A program made the translations under genes and the position numbers. Below, piece by piece: positions 29,801 to 43,023 of a stretch of DNA of 64,000 bases. The stretch is from the NCBI GenBank assembly GCA_963921935.1, contig OY998185.1, positions 59,163,717-59,227,716 on the forward strand. Direction: 5' to 3'. Within the stretch, counting starts at the first letter, position 1. Every line of letters starts with the position of its first letter. The notes beneath the pieces were generated by a model that saw nothing but the letters and a program-made list of their open reading frames with translations, was not told where the DNA came from and did not search any database. The DNA is from Galeruca laticollis (taxonomy: Eukaryota; Arthropoda; Insecta; Coleoptera; Chrysomelidae).

Positions 29801-31345
29801 TTTCAGTATTTTTTGAGAGGAAAAATATTTTCCGACAAATATGTACCTGAACTATAGTATGGAAAACATTGCATTTTTTGCAATTCCTCAAAAATATATT
29901 TTTGTCCTATCTCCCTCTAGAAAATGTTCAATTAGATGAAATTACGTTTTAAATCGGTGGGTGACTTAATTAATATCCCAACTCTACTATTTTTTCAGTA
30001 ACCATGTATATTTGATTTTACCCCTCTTTATCCAGTACCCTAAGTTTGACGCAATGACTTCTGAATCGCATCATTGTAGTGCACTCCTGATTCTTTTCCA
30101 TAGGTTGGACCTATTACTGTAATTTGGTAGAAAATTGAATGAATACTTCTATTATTTTGATCTGCGCGATTTTTAATATGAAGGCATGTTTTCGTTTAAC
30201 TTAATTGCTCTGCTATTATTTGAAACATTTATTTTATTGAAAAATTAACAACACCAGTCGATTTGTCGTACTAGAGAACCCAATTTCTCATAATTTCAGT
30301 ATTTTTTGAGAGGAAAAATATTTTCTGACAAATATGTACCTGAACTATAGTATGGAAAACATTGCATTTTTTGCAATTCCTCAAAAATATATTTTTGTCC
30401 TATCTCCCTCTAGAAAATGTTCAATTAGATAAAATTACGTCTTAAGTCGGTGGGTGACTTAATTAATATCCCAACTCTCCTATTTTTTCAGTAACCATGT
30501 ATATTTGATTTTACCCCTCTTTATCCAGTACTCTAAGTTTGACGCAATAACTTCTGAATCGCATCATTGTAGTGCACTCCTGATTCTTTTCCATAGGTTG
30601 GACCTATTACTGTAATTTGGTAGAAAATTAAATGAATACTTCTATTATTTTGATCGGCGCGATTTTTTATATGAAGGCATGTTTTCGTTTAACTTAATTG
30701 CTCTGCTATTATTTGAAACATTTATTTTATTGAAAAATGAACAACACCAGTCGATTTGTCGTACTAAAGAACCCAATTTCTCATAATTTCAGTATTTTTT
30801 GAGAGGAAAAATATTTTCCGACAAATATGTACCTGAACTATAGTATGGAAAACATTTCATTTTTTGCAATTCCTCAAAAATATATTTTTGTCCTATCTCC
30901 CTCTAGAAAATGTTCAATTAGATAAAATTACGTCTTTAATCGGTGGGTGACTTCATTAATATCCCAACTCTCCTATTTTTTCAGTAACCATGTATATTTG
31001 ATTTTACCCCTCTTTATCCAGTACTCTAAGTTTGACGCAATAACTTCTGAATCGCATCATTGTAGTGCACTCCTGATTTTTTTCTATAGGTTGGACCTAT
31101 TACTGTAATTTGGTAGAAAATTAAATGAATACTTCTATTATTTTGATCTGCGCGATTTTTTATATGAAGGCATGTTTTCGTTTAACTTAATTGCTCTGCT
31201 ATTATTTGAAACATTTATTTTATTGAAAAATGAACACCAGTCGATTTGTCGTACTAAAGAACCCAATTTCTCATAATTTCAGTATTTTTTGAGAGGAAAA
31301 ATATTTTCCGACAAATATGTACCTGAACATTTCATTTTTTGCAAT
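26900..31345 (+). repeat. Sub-family of monomers sharing a 15-bp deletion
   Basis: Three monomers, near 26921, 27892 and 31325, read gaacatttcatt where others read gaactatagtatggaaaac before atttcatt. The 15 missing bases lie between two aac triplets, consistent with slippage or a microhomology-mediated deletion. It probably arose once and spread by local amplification. Confidence 0.7.
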
Positions 31346-32352
31346 TCCTCAAAAATATATTGTTGTCCTATCTCCCTCTAGAAAATGTTTAATTAGATGA
31401 AATTACGTTTTAAATCGGTGGGTGACTTAATTAATATCCCAACTCTACTATTTTTTCAGTAACCATGTATATTTGATTTTACCCCTCTTTACCCAGTACT
31501 CTAAGTTTGACGCAATAACTTCTGAATCGCATCATTGTAGTGCACTCCTGATTTTTTTCTATAGGTTGGACCTATTACTGTAATTTGGTAGAAAATTAAA
31601 TGAATACTTCTATTATTTTGATCTGCGCGATTTTTTATATGAAGGCATGTTTTCGTTTAACTTAATTGCTCTGCTATTATTTGAAACATTTATTTTATTG
31701 AAAAATGAACAACACCAGTCGATTTGTCGTACTAAAGAACCCAATTTCTCATAATTTCAGTATTTTTTGAGAGGAAAAATATTTTCCGACAAATATGTAC
31801 CTGAACTATAGTATGGAAAACATTGCATTTTTTGCAATTCCTCAAAAATATATTTTTGTCCTATCTCCCTCTAGAAAATGTTCAATTGGATGAAATTACG
31901 TCTTAAATCGGTGGGTGACTTAATTGATATCCCAACTCTACTATTTTTTCAGTAACCATGTATATTTGATTTTACCCCTCTTTATCCAGTACTCTAAGTT
32001 TGACGCAATAACTTCTGAATCGCATCATTGTAGTGCACTCCTGATTCTTTTCCATAGGTTGGACCTATTACTGTAATTTGGTAGAAAATTAAATGAATAC
32101 TTCTATTATTTTGATCTGCGCGATTTTTTATATGAAGGCATGTTTTCGTTTAACATAATTGCTCTGCTATTATTTGAAACATTTATTTTATTGAAAAATG
32201 AACAACACCAGTCGATTTGTCGTACTAAAGAACCCAATTTCTCATAATTTCAGTATTTTTTGAGAGGAAAAATATTTTCCGACAAATATGTACCTGAACT
32301 ATAGTATGGAGAACATTTCATTTTTTGCAATTCCTCAAAAATATATTTTTGT

Positions 32353-34324
32353 CTTATCTCCCTCTAGAAAATGTTCAATTAGATGAAATTACGTTTTAAA
32401 TCGGTGGGTGACTTAATTAATATCCCAACTCTACTATTTTTTCAGTAACCATGTATATTTGATTTTAAGCCTCTTTATCCAGTACTCTAAGTTTGACGCA
32501 ATAACTTCTGAATCGCATCATTGTAGTGCACTCCTGATTCTTTTCCTTAGGTTGGACCTATTACTGTAATTTGGTAGAAAATTAAATGAATACTTCTCTT
32601 ATTTTGATCGGCGCGATTTTTTATATGAAGGCATGTTTTCGTTTAACTTAATTGATCTGCTATTATTTGAAACATTTATTTTATTGAAAAATGAACAACA
32701 CCAGTCGATTTGTCGTACTAAAGAACCCAATTTCTCATAATTTCAGTATTTTTTGAGAGGAAAAATATTTTCCGACAAATATGTACCTGAACTATAGTAT
32801 GGAAAACATTGCATTTTTTGCAATTCCTCAAAAATATATTTTTGTCCTATCTCCCTCTAGAAAATGTTCAATTGGATGAAATTACGTCTTAAATCGGTGG
32901 GTGACTTAATTGATATCCCAACTCTACTATTTTTTCAGTAACCATGTATATTTGATTTTACCCCTCTTTATCCAGTACTCTAAGTTTGACGCAATAACTT
33001 CTGAATCGCATCATTGTAGTGCACTCCTGATTCTTTTCCATAGGTTGGACCTATTACTGTAATTTGGTAGAAAATTAAATGAATACTTCTATTATTTTGA
33101 TCTGCGCGATTTTTTATATGAAGGCATGTTTTCGTTTAACATAATTGCTCTGCTATTATTTGAAACATTTATTTTATTGAAAAATGAACAACACCAGTCG
33201 ATTTGTCGTACTAAAGAACCCAATTTCTCATAATTTCAGGATTTTTTGAGAGGAAAAATATTTTCCGACAAATATGTACCTGAACTATAGTATGGAAAAC
33301 ATTTCATTTTTTGCAATTCCTCAAAAATATATTTTTGTCTTATCTCCCTCTAGAAAATGTTCAATTAGATAAAATTACGTCTTAAATCGGTGGGTGACTT
33401 AATTAATATCCCAACTCTCCTATTTTTTCAGTAACCATGTATATTTGATTTTACCCCTCTTTATCCAGTACTCTAAGTTTGACGCAATAACTTCTGAATC
33501 GCATCATTGTAGTGCACTCCTGATTCTTTTCCTTAGGTTGGACCTATTACTGTAATTTGGTAGAAAATTAAATGAATACTTCTCTTATTTTGATCGGCGC
33601 GATTTTTTATATGAAGGCATGTTTTCGTTTAACTTAATTGATCTGCTATTATTTGAAACATTTATTTTATTGAAAAATGAACAACACCAGTCGATTTGTC
33701 GTACTAAAGAACCCAATTTCTCATAATTTCAGTATTTTTTGAGAGGAAAAATATTTTCCGACAAATATGTACCTGAACTATAGTATGGAAAACATTGCAT
33801 TTTTTGCAATTCCTCAAAAATATATTTTTGTCCTATCTCCCTCTAGAAAATGTTCAATTGGATGAAATTACGTCTTAAATCGGTGGGTGACTTAATTGAT
33901 ATCCCAACTCTACTATTTTTTCAGTAACCATGTATATTTGATTTTACCCCTCTTTATCCAGTACTCTAAGTTTGACGCAATAACTTCTGAATCGCATCAT
34001 TGTAGTGCACTCCTGATTCTTTTCCATAGGTTGGACCTATTACTGTAATTTGGTAGAAAATTAAATGAATACTTCTATTATTTTGATCTGCGCGATTTTT
34101 TATATGAAGGCATGTTTTCGTTTAACATAATTGCTCTGCTATTATTTGAAACATTTATTTTATTGAAAAATGAACAACACCAGTCGATTTGTCGTACTAA
34201 AGAACCCAATTTCTCATAATTTCAGGATTTTTTGAGAGGAAAAATATTTTCCGACAAATATGTACCTGAACTATAGTATGGAAAACATTTCATTTTTTGC
34301 AATTCCTCAAAAATATATTTTTGT
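32353..34324 (+). repeat. Higher-order repeat: dimer unit of 986 bp, two copies
   Basis: Two consecutive dimers share private variants 986 bp apart: gtcttatctcc (about 32353 and 33339), ttttccttag (32541 and 33527), cttctcttattttgatcgg (just downstream of each), ttgatctgct, and ttcaggatttttt (about 33235 and 34221). This is the youngest-looking duplication in the forward block and lies immediately left of the orientation switch. Confidence 0.8.
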
Positions 34325-34760
34325 CCTATCTCCCTCTAGAAAATGTTCAATTAGATAAAATTACGTCTTAAATCGGTGGGTGACTTAATTAATATCCCAA
34401 CTCTCCTATTTTTTCAGTAACCATGTATATTTGATTTTACCCCTCTTTATCCAGTACTCTAAGTTTGACGCAATAACTTCTGAATCGCATCATTGTAGTG
34501 CACTCCTGATTTTTTTCCATAGGTTGGACCGATTACTGTAATTTGGTAGAAAATTAAATGAATACTTCTATTATTTTGATCTGCGCGATTTTTTATATGA
34601 AGGCATGTTTTCGTTTAACATAATTGCTCTGCTATTATTTGAAACATTTATTTTATTGAAAAATGAACAACACCAGTCGATTTGTCGTACTAAAGAACCC
34701 AATTTCTCATAATTTCAGTATTTTTTGAGAGGAAAAATATTTTCCGACAAATATGTACCT

Positions 34761-34860
34761 GAAATTTCATCTAATTGAACATTTTCTAGAGGGAGATAGG
34801 ACAAAAATATATTTTTGAAGAATTGCAAAAAATGCAATGTTTTCCATACTATAGTTCAGG
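34761..34860. other. Orientation switch of the 493-bp satellite (macro-inversion junction)
   Basis: The forward monomer stops after gtacctgaa (34763) and the sequence continues as the complementary strand of a different part of the monomer, atttcatctaattgaac. The mirror of the last forward bases, ttcaggtacatatttg, appears from 34855. The two arms are therefore separated by about 91 bp that are present in only one orientation. The joint has about 2 bp (aa) of shared sequence. The arms differ at several sites (for example accgatta on the left versus aataggtcc on the right), so this is not a fresh perfect palindrome. Confidence 0.9.
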
Positions 34861-37205
34861 TACATATTTGTCGGAAAATATTTTTCCTCTCAAAAAATAC
34901 TGAAATTATGAGAAATTGGGTTCTTTAGTACGACAAATCGACTGGTGTTCATTTTTCAATAAAATAAATGTTTCAAATAATAGCAGAGCAATTAAGTTAA
35001 ACGAAAACATGCCTTCATATAAACAATCGCGCAGATCAAAATAATAGAAGTATTCATTTAATTTTCTACCAAATTACAGTAATAGGTCCAACCTATGGAA
35101 AAAAATCAGGAGTGCACTACAATGATGCGATTCAGAAGTTATTGCGTCAAACTTAGAGTACTGGATAAAGAGGGGTAAAATCAAATATACATGGTTACTG
35201 AAAAAATAGGAGAGTTGGGATATTAATTAAGTCACCCACCGATTTAAGACGTAATTTTATCTAATTGAACATTTTCTAGAGGGAGATAGGACAAAAATAT
35301 ATTTTTGAGGAATTGCAAAAAATGAAATGTTTTCCATACTATAGTTCAGGTACATATTTGTCGGAAAATATTTTTCCTCTCAAAAAATACTGAAATTATG
35401 AGAAATTGGGTTCTTTAGGACGACAAATCGACTGGTGTTGTTCATTTTTCAATAAAATAAATGTTTCAAATAATAGCAGAGCAATTAAGTTAAACGAAAA
35501 CATGCCTTCATATAAAAAATCGCGCCGATCAAAATAATAGAAGTATTCATTTAATTTTCTACCAAATTACAGTAATAGGTCCAACCTATGGAAAAGAATC
35601 AGGAGTGCACTACAATGATGCGATTCAGAAGTTATTGCGTCAAACTTAGAGTACTGGATAAAGAGGGGTAAAATCAAATATACATGGTTACTGAAAAAAT
35701 AGTAGAGTTGGGATATTAATTAAGTCACCCACCGATTTAAAACGTAATTTCATCTAATTGAACATTTTCTAGAGGGAGATAGGACAAAAATATATTTTTG
35801 AGGAATTGCAAAAAATGAAATGTTTTCCATACTATAGTTCAGGTACATATTTGTCGGAAAATATTTTTCCTCTCAAAAAATACTGAAATTATGAGAAATT
35901 GGGTTCTTTAGTACGACAAATCGACTGGTGTTGTTCATTTTTCAATAAAATAAATGTTTCAAATAATAGCAGAGCAATTATGTTAAACGAAAACATGCCT
36001 TCATATAAAAAATCGCGCAGATCAAAATAATAGAAGTATTCATTTAATTTTCTACCAAATTACAGTAATAGGTCCAACCTATGGAAAAGAATCAGGAGTG
36101 CACTACAATGATGCGATTCAGAAGTTATTGCGTCAAACTTAGAGTACTGGATAAAGAGGGGTAAAATCAAATATACATGGTTACTGAAAAAATAGTAGAG
36201 TTGGGATATCAATTAAGTCACCCACCGATTTAAGACGTAATTTCATCTAATTGAACATTTTCTAGAGGGAGATAGGACAAAAATATATTTTTGAGGAATT
36301 GCAAAAAATGCAATGTTTTCCATACTATAGTTCAGGTACATATTTGTCGGAAAATATTTTTCCTCTCAAAAAATACTGAAATTATGAGAAATTGGGTTCT
36401 TTAGTACGACAAATCGACTGGTGTTGTTCATTTTTCAATAAAATAAATGTTTCAAATAATAGCAGAGCAATTAAGTTAAACGAAAACATGCCTTCATATA
36501 AAAAATCGCGCAGATCAAAATAATAGAAGTATTCATTTAATTTTCTACCAAATTACAGTAATAGGTCCAACCTATAGAAAAAAATCAAGAGTGCACTACA
36601 ATGATGCGATTCAGAAGTTATTGCGTCAAACTTAGAGTACTGGATAAAGAGGGGTAAAATCAAATATACATGGTTACTGAAAAAATAGGAGAGTTGGGAT
36701 ATTAATTAAGTCACCCACCGATTTAAGACGTAATTTTATCTAATTGAACATTTTCTAGAGGGAGATAGGACAAAAATATATTTTTGAGGAATTGCAAAAA
36801 ATGAAATGTTTTCCATACTATAGTTCAGGTACATATTTGTCGGAAAATATTTTTCCTCTCAAAAAATACTGAAATTATGAGAAATTGGGTTCTTTAGTAC
36901 GACAAATCGACTGGTGTTGTTCATTTTTCAATAAAATAAATGTTTCAAATAATAGCAGAGCAATTAAGTTAAACGAAAACATGCCTTCATATAAAAAATC
37001 GCGCCGATCAAAATAATAGAAGTCTTCATTTAATTTTCTACCAAATTACAGTAATAGGTCCAACCTATGGAAAAGAATCAGGAGTGCACTACAATGATGC
37101 GATTCAGAAGTTATTGCGTCAAACTTAGAGTATTGGATAAAGAGGGGTAAAATCAAATATACATGGTTACTGAAAAAATAGTAGAGTTGGGATATTAATT
37201 ATGTC

Positions 37206-37430
37206 ACCCACCGATGCCTTCATATAAAAAATCGCGCAGATCAAAATAATAGAAGTATTCATTTCATTTTCTACCCAATTACAGTAATAGGTCCACCCTA
37301 TGGAAAAAAATCAGGAGTGCACTACAATGATGCGATTCAGAAGTTATTGCGTCAAACTTAGAGTACTGGATAAAGAGGGGTAAAATCAAATATACATGGT
37401 TATTGAAAAAATAGTAGAGTTGGGATATTA
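37206..37430 (-). repeat. Truncated 493-bp monomer with 260-bp internal deletion
   Basis: At 37214-37215 the sequence passes from cacccaccgat directly to gccttcatataaaaaatcg. In the complete monomer immediately to the left the same two points are 260 bp apart (36721 versus 36981). The joint shares the dinucleotide at. The unit is about 233 bp long. Confidence 0.85.
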
Positions 37431-37559
37431 ATTAAGTCACCCACCGATTTAAGACGTAATTTTATCTAATTGAACATTTTCTAGAGGGAGATAGGACAAA
37501 AGTATATTTTTGAGGAATTGCAAAAAATGAAATGTTTTCCATACTATAGTTCAGGTACA

Positions 37560-39610
37560 TATTTGTCATAAAATATTTTTCCTCTCAAAAAATACTGAAA
37601 TTATGAGAAATTGGGTTCTTTAGTACGACAAATCGACTGGTGTTGTTCATTTTTCAATAAAATAAATGTTTCAAATAATAGCAGAGCAATTAAGTTAAAC
37701 GAAAACATGCCTCCATATAAAAAATCGCGCAGATCAAAATAATAGAAGTATTCATTTAATTTTCTACCCAATTACAGTAATAAGTCCAACCTATGGAAAA
37801 AAATCAGGAGTGCACTACAATGATGCGATTCAGAAGTTATTGCGTCAAACTTAGAGTACTGGATAAAGAGGGGTAAAATCAAATATACATGGTTACTGAA
37901 AAAATAGTAGAGTTGGGATATCAATTAAGTCACCCACCGATTTAAGACGTAATTTTATCTAATTGAACATTTTCTAGAGGGAGATAGGACAAAAGTATAT
38001 TTTTGAGGAATTGCAAAAAATGAAATGTTTTCCATACTATAGTTCAGGTACATATTTGTCATAAAATATTTTTCCTCTCAAAAAATACTGAAATTATGAG
38101 AAATTGGGTTCTTTAGTACGACAAATCGACTGGTGTTGTTCATTTTTCAATAAAATAAATGTTTCAAATAATAGCAGAGCAATTAAGTTAAACGAAAACA
38201 TGCCTTCATATAAAAAATCGCGCCGATCAAAATAATAGAAGTATTCATTTAATTTTCTACCAAATTACAGTAATAGGTCCAAACTATGGAAAAAAATCAG
38301 GAGTGCACTACAATGATGCGATTCAGAAGTTATTGCGTCAAACTTAGAGTACTGGATAAAGAGGGGTAAAATCAAATATACATGGTTACTGAAAAAATAG
38401 TAGAGTTGGGATATTAATTAAGTCACCCACCGATTTAAGACGTAATTTCATCTTATTGAACATTTTCTAGTGGGAGATAGGAAAAAAATATATTTTTGAG
38501 GAATTGCAAAAAATGCAATGTTTTCCATACTATAGTTCAGGTACATATTTGTCAGAAAATATTTTTCCTCTCAAAAAATACTGAAATTATGAGAAATTGG
38601 GTTCTTTAGTACGACAAATCGACTGGTGTTGTTCATTTTTCAATAAAATAAATGTTTCAAATAATAGCAGAGCAATTAAGTTAAACGAAAACATGCCTCC
38701 ATATAAAAAATCGCGCAGATCAAAATAATAGAAGTATTCATTTAATTTTCTACCCAATTACAGTAATAAGTCCAACCTATGGAAGAAAATCAGGAGTGCA
38801 CTACAATGATGCGATTCAGAAGTTATTGCGTCAAACTTAGAGTACTGGATAAAGAGGGGTAAAATCAAATATACATGGTTACTGAAAAAATAGTAGAGTT
38901 GGGATATCAATTAAGTCACCCACCGATTTAAGACGTAATTTTATCTAATTGAACATTTTCTAGAGGGAGATAGGACAAAAGTATATTTTTGAGGAATTGC
39001 AAAAAATGAAATGTTTTCCATACTATTATAGTTCAGGTACATATTTGTCATAAAATATTTTTCCTCTCAAAAAATACTGAAATTATGAGAAATTGGGTTC
39101 TTTAGTACGACAAATCGACTGGTGTTGTTCATTTTTCAATAAAATAAATGTTTCAAATAATAGCAGAGCAATTAAGTTAAACGAAAACATGCCTTCATAT
39201 AAAAAATCGCGCCGATCAAAATAATAGAAGTATTCATTTAATTTTCTACCAAATTACAGTAATAGGTCCAAACTATGGAAAAAAATCAGGAGTGCACTAC
39301 AATGATGCGATTCAGAAGTTATTGCGTCAAACTTAGAGTACTGGATAAAGAGGGGTAAAATCAAATATACATGGTTACTGAAAAAATAGTAGAGTTGGGA
39401 TATTAATTAAGTCACCCACCGATTTAAGACGTAATTTCATCTTATTGAACATTTTCTAGTGGGAGATAGGAAAAAAATATATTTTTGAGGAATTGCAAAA
39501 AATGCAATGTTTTCCATACTATAGTTCAGGTACATATTTGTCAGAAAATATTTTTCCTCTCAAAAAATACTGAAATTATGAGAAATTGGGTTCTTTAGTA
39601 CGACAAATCG
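37560..39610 (-). repeat. Higher-order dimer duplication in the inverted block
   Basis: Private variants recur about 989 bp apart: tttgtcataaaat (about 38056 and 39045, also at 37564), tccaaactatgg (38278 and 39267) and tctagtgggagatagg (38466 and 39455). The 3-bp excess over two monomers comes from an extra att in the second copy near 39025 (actattatagttc). Confidence 0.75.
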
Positions 39611-42228
39611 ACTGGTGTTAATTTTTCAATAAAATAAATGTTTCAAATAATAGCAGAGCAATTAAGTTAAACGAAAACATGCCTTCATATAAAAAATCGC
39701 GCAGATCAAAATAATAAAAGTATTCATTTAATTTTCTACCCAATTACAGTAATAGGTCCAACCTATGGAAAAAAATCAGGAGTGCAGTACAATGATGCGA
39801 TTCAGAAGTTATTGCGTCAAACTTAGAGTACTGGATAAAGAGGGGTAAAATCAAATATACATGGTTACTGAAAAAATAGTAGAGTTGGGTCACCCACCGA
39901 TTTAAAACGTAATTTCATCTAATTGAACATTTTCTAGAGGGAGATAGGACAAAAATATATTTTTGAGGAATTGCAAAAAATGAAATGTTTTCCATACTAT
40001 GTTCAGGTACATATTTGTCAGAAAATATTTTTCCTCTCAAAAAATACTGAAATTATGAGAAATTGGGTTCTTTAGTGCGACAAATCGACTGGTGTTGTTC
40101 ATTTTTCAATAAAATAAATGTTTCAAATAATAGCAGAGCAATTGAGTTAAACGAAAACATGCCTTCATATAAAAAATCGCGCAGATCAAAATAATAGAAG
40201 TATTCATTTAATTTTCTACCCAATTACAGTAATAGGTCCAACCTATGAGAAAAAATCAGGAGTGCACTACAATGATGCGATTCAGAAGTTATTGCGTCAA
40301 ACTTAGAGTACTGGATAAAGAGGGGTAAAATCAAATATACATGGTTACTGATAAAATAGTAGAGTTGGGATATTAATTAAGTTACCCACCGATTTAAGAC
40401 GTAATTTTATCTAATTGAACATTTCCTAGAGGGAGATAGGACAAAAATATATTTTTGAGGAATTGCAAAACATGCAATGTTTTCCATACTATAGTTCAGG
40501 TACATATTTGTCAGAAAATATTTTTCCTCTCAAAAAATACTGAAATTATGAGAAATTGGGTTCTTTAGTACGACAAATCGACTGGTGTTGTTTATTTTTC
40601 AATAAAATAAATGTTTCAAATAATAGCAGAGCAATTAAGTTAAACGAAAACATGCCTTCATATAAAAAATCGCGCAGATCAAAATAATAGAAGTATTCAT
40701 TTAATTTTCTACCCAATTACAGTAATAGGTCCAACCTATGGAAAAAAATCAGGAGTGCACTACAATGATGCGATTCAGAAGTTATTGCGTCAAACTTAGA
40801 GTACTGGATAAAGAGGGGTAAAATCAAATATACATGGTTACTGAAAAAATAGTAGAGTTGGGATATTAATTAAGTTACCCACCGATTTAAGACGTAATTT
40901 TATCTAATTGAACATTTTCTAGAGGGAGATAGGACAAAAATATATTTTTGAGGAATTGCAAAAAATGCAATGTTTTCCATACTATAGTTCAGGTACATAT
41001 TTGTCAGAAAATATTTTTCCTCTCAAAAAATACTGAAATTATGAGAAATTGGGTTCTTTAGTACGACAAATCGACTAGTGTTGTTCATTTTTCAATAAAA
41101 TAAATGTTTCACCTAATAGCAGAGCAGCTAAGGTAAACGAAAACATGCCTTCATATAAAAAATCGCGCAGATCAAAATAATAGAAGTATTTTTTAATTTT
41201 CTACGAAACTACAGTAATAGGTCCAATCTATGAAAAAAAATCAGGAATGCACTACAATGATGCGATTCAGAAGTTATTGCGTCAAACTTAGAGTACTGGA
41301 TAAAGAGGGGTAAAATCAAATATACATGGTTACTGAAAAAATAGTAGAGTTGGGACATTAATTAAGTCACCCACCGATTTGGGACGAAATTTTATCTAAT
41401 TGAACATTTTCTAGAGGGAGATAGGACAAAAATATATTTTTGAGGAACTGCAAAAAATGCAATAGTTCAGGTACATATTTGTCAGAAAATGTTTTTTCTC
41501 TCAAAAAATACTTAAATTATGAGAAATTGGGTTCTTTAGTACGACAAATCGACTGGTGTTGTCCATTTTTCAATGAAATAAATGTTTCAAATAATAGCAG
41601 AGGAATTAAATTAAACGAAAACATGCCTTCATATAAAAAATCGCGCAGATCAAAATAATAGAAGTATTCATTTAATTTTCTACCGAACTACAGTAATAGG
41701 TCCAATCTATGAAAAAAAATTAGGAGTGCATTACAATGATGCGATTCAGAAGTATATTGCATCAAACTTAGATTATTGGATAAAGAGAGGTAAAATCAAA
41801 TATACGAAGTTACTCAAAAAATAGTAGTTGGGACATTAGTTAAGTCACCCACCGATTTGGGACGAAATTTGATCTAATTGAACATTTTCTAGAGGGAGAT
41901 AGGACTAAAATATGTTTTTGAGTAACTGCAAAAAATGCAATGTTTTCCATAGTTGAGGTACATTTTTGTAGGAAAATATTTTTCCTCTCAAAAAATACTG
42001 AAATTATGAGAAATTGGGTTCTTTTGTACGACAAATCGACTGGTGTTGTCCATTTTTCAATAAAATAAATGTTTCAAATAATAGCAGAGGATTTGAATTA
42101 AAAGAAAACATGCCTTTTTATAAAAAATCGCGCAGATCAAAATAATAGAAGTATTCATTCAATTTTCTACCAAAGTACAGTGAAAGGTTCAATATATGAA
42201 GAAAAAGAAATAGGAGTGCACCACGATG

Positions 42229-43023
42229 GATCGTGGAAACATATATTTAATATTGTGTGTTTCCTTTGCTCACTAATTATTTTCTATATTTCCCTTGAAA
42301 CAGTGCATTTAACCTAATTATTTGATTCATAAATAATTTTATTGTCGTGACATACTGACTTGATGATTTTTTTATCGTGTGACCAGAATATTGAAACTAC
42401 CTATACTTGACGTAAATATCACCAATAGCGACTCTTTCTTTCTCTATGATAATTACTCCTAACACATCGTACACCTCCTCACTTTTTTGCGTTTCTGATA
42501 CAAGTAATTCGTAAAAACATAGATTTTGGAAAGAGCAGACACTCTTATACCGAAAATTTCGTCTTTTTCCTCTCCTCGCAACTCAATTCTTTTCAATTAA
42601 TTAAAAAGTATATTATCTACGGGCAAATTATGCTTACATAATTTTCGATGTATTTATTAAAAAGATTTTCAGTTCTAAACATTAAAAGTTGTAATTGTTG
42701 TAAAAATATTTCTAAAGTTGAACGTTTGGCTGGTGTTGTTTCGATATTCCGGTAAGAAAATTCACTGCCGCCACCGATGATTCATTTCTTGCAGGTGTGG
42801 TGGTCGATGATTGAGTTACATCCGCACTGAATCTAGAACCGTGGCGCTATTCTTGACATCGTTCCCAACGTCATGTATGCAAAAGCCTGTGAATGCTCTA
42901 TTTGCGAATTGTTCCTAAAATTGAAATTCTCGAGCACCGTTCCTAAAATCATCGAATTGTATCGTCCTCGTAACAGCGTCAGATGACGTCACAATACAAA
43001 TGTCACCTGTCATTTTGTGAAAT
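42229..43023. other. Spacer between the two satellites; no gene recognised
   Basis: About 0.8 kb of non-satellite sequence. It holds a short perfect inverted repeat overlapping the array end (ccacgat-gg-atcgtgg, 42221-42236), a diverged relative of the 170-bp satellite near 42468-42530, two nearby copies of gttcctaaaat (about 42910 and 42950), and a CRE-like tgacgtca near 42983. No ORF of useful length and no RNA gene were seen. Confidence 0.6.
42468..42530 (+). repeat. Diverged half-monomer related to the 170-bp satellite
   Basis: Reads cgtacacctcctcac, then a T-rich run, then tttctgatacaagtaattcg and aaaaacat. These align in order with the left half of the 170-bp monomer (acctcctcgct, ttctg, cctgatacaaaat, cgaaaaa). 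The inverted right half is not present. Confidence 0.55.

Larger units (their letters stand above)
1..34763 (+). repeat. 493-bp satellite array, forward block (about 70 monomers)
   Basis: A head-to-tail array of one monomer. The landmark ctattttttcagtaaccatg recurs at 1, 494, 987, 1480, 1973, 2467 and 2960, so the period is 493 bp with rare 1-bp changes. Monomers differ at a limited set of diagnostic positions, for example tttggtag versus ttgggtag, cttttcc versus tttttcc, and cgtttaac versus cgtttatc. By eye they are otherwise nearly identical, as expected of a homogenised satellite. No CENP-B-box-like motif was seen. On the minus strand the monomer carries a 74-codon frame that is usually broken by one TGA; it is open only in a few copies and is not treated as a gene. 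The array begins inside a monomer, so it continues beyond the left edge of the window. I do not recognise the family. Confidence 0.97.
34764..42228 (-). repeat. 493-bp satellite array, inverted block (about 15 monomers)
   Basis: The same monomer as at 1-34763 but on the opposite strand, for example actgaaaaaatagtagagttggg in place of the forward landmark. Homogeneity falls to the right. From about 41.1 kb substitutions and small deletions accumulate (acctaatagcagagcagctaag, gatttgggacg, a lost tttccatac at about 41460, tttttataaaaaatcg), and similarity stops near 42228. Poor homogenisation at the edge of an array is the expected picture where unequal exchange is limiting. Confidence 0.95.

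Noticed and set aside
1..42228. CRISPR-like array (regular repeats)
   Set aside because: The units are 493-bp contiguous monomers with no unique spacers, and the context is eukaryotic satellite.
42700..42760. Similarity of ggctggtgttgtttcgatatt to the satellite segment cgactggtgttgttcattttt
   Set aside because: Only about a dozen bases agree and the flanks do not; likely chance.
42983..42990. CRE-like tgacgtca palindrome
   Set aside because: A single 8-bp match with no gene nearby is not evidence of a regulatory site.
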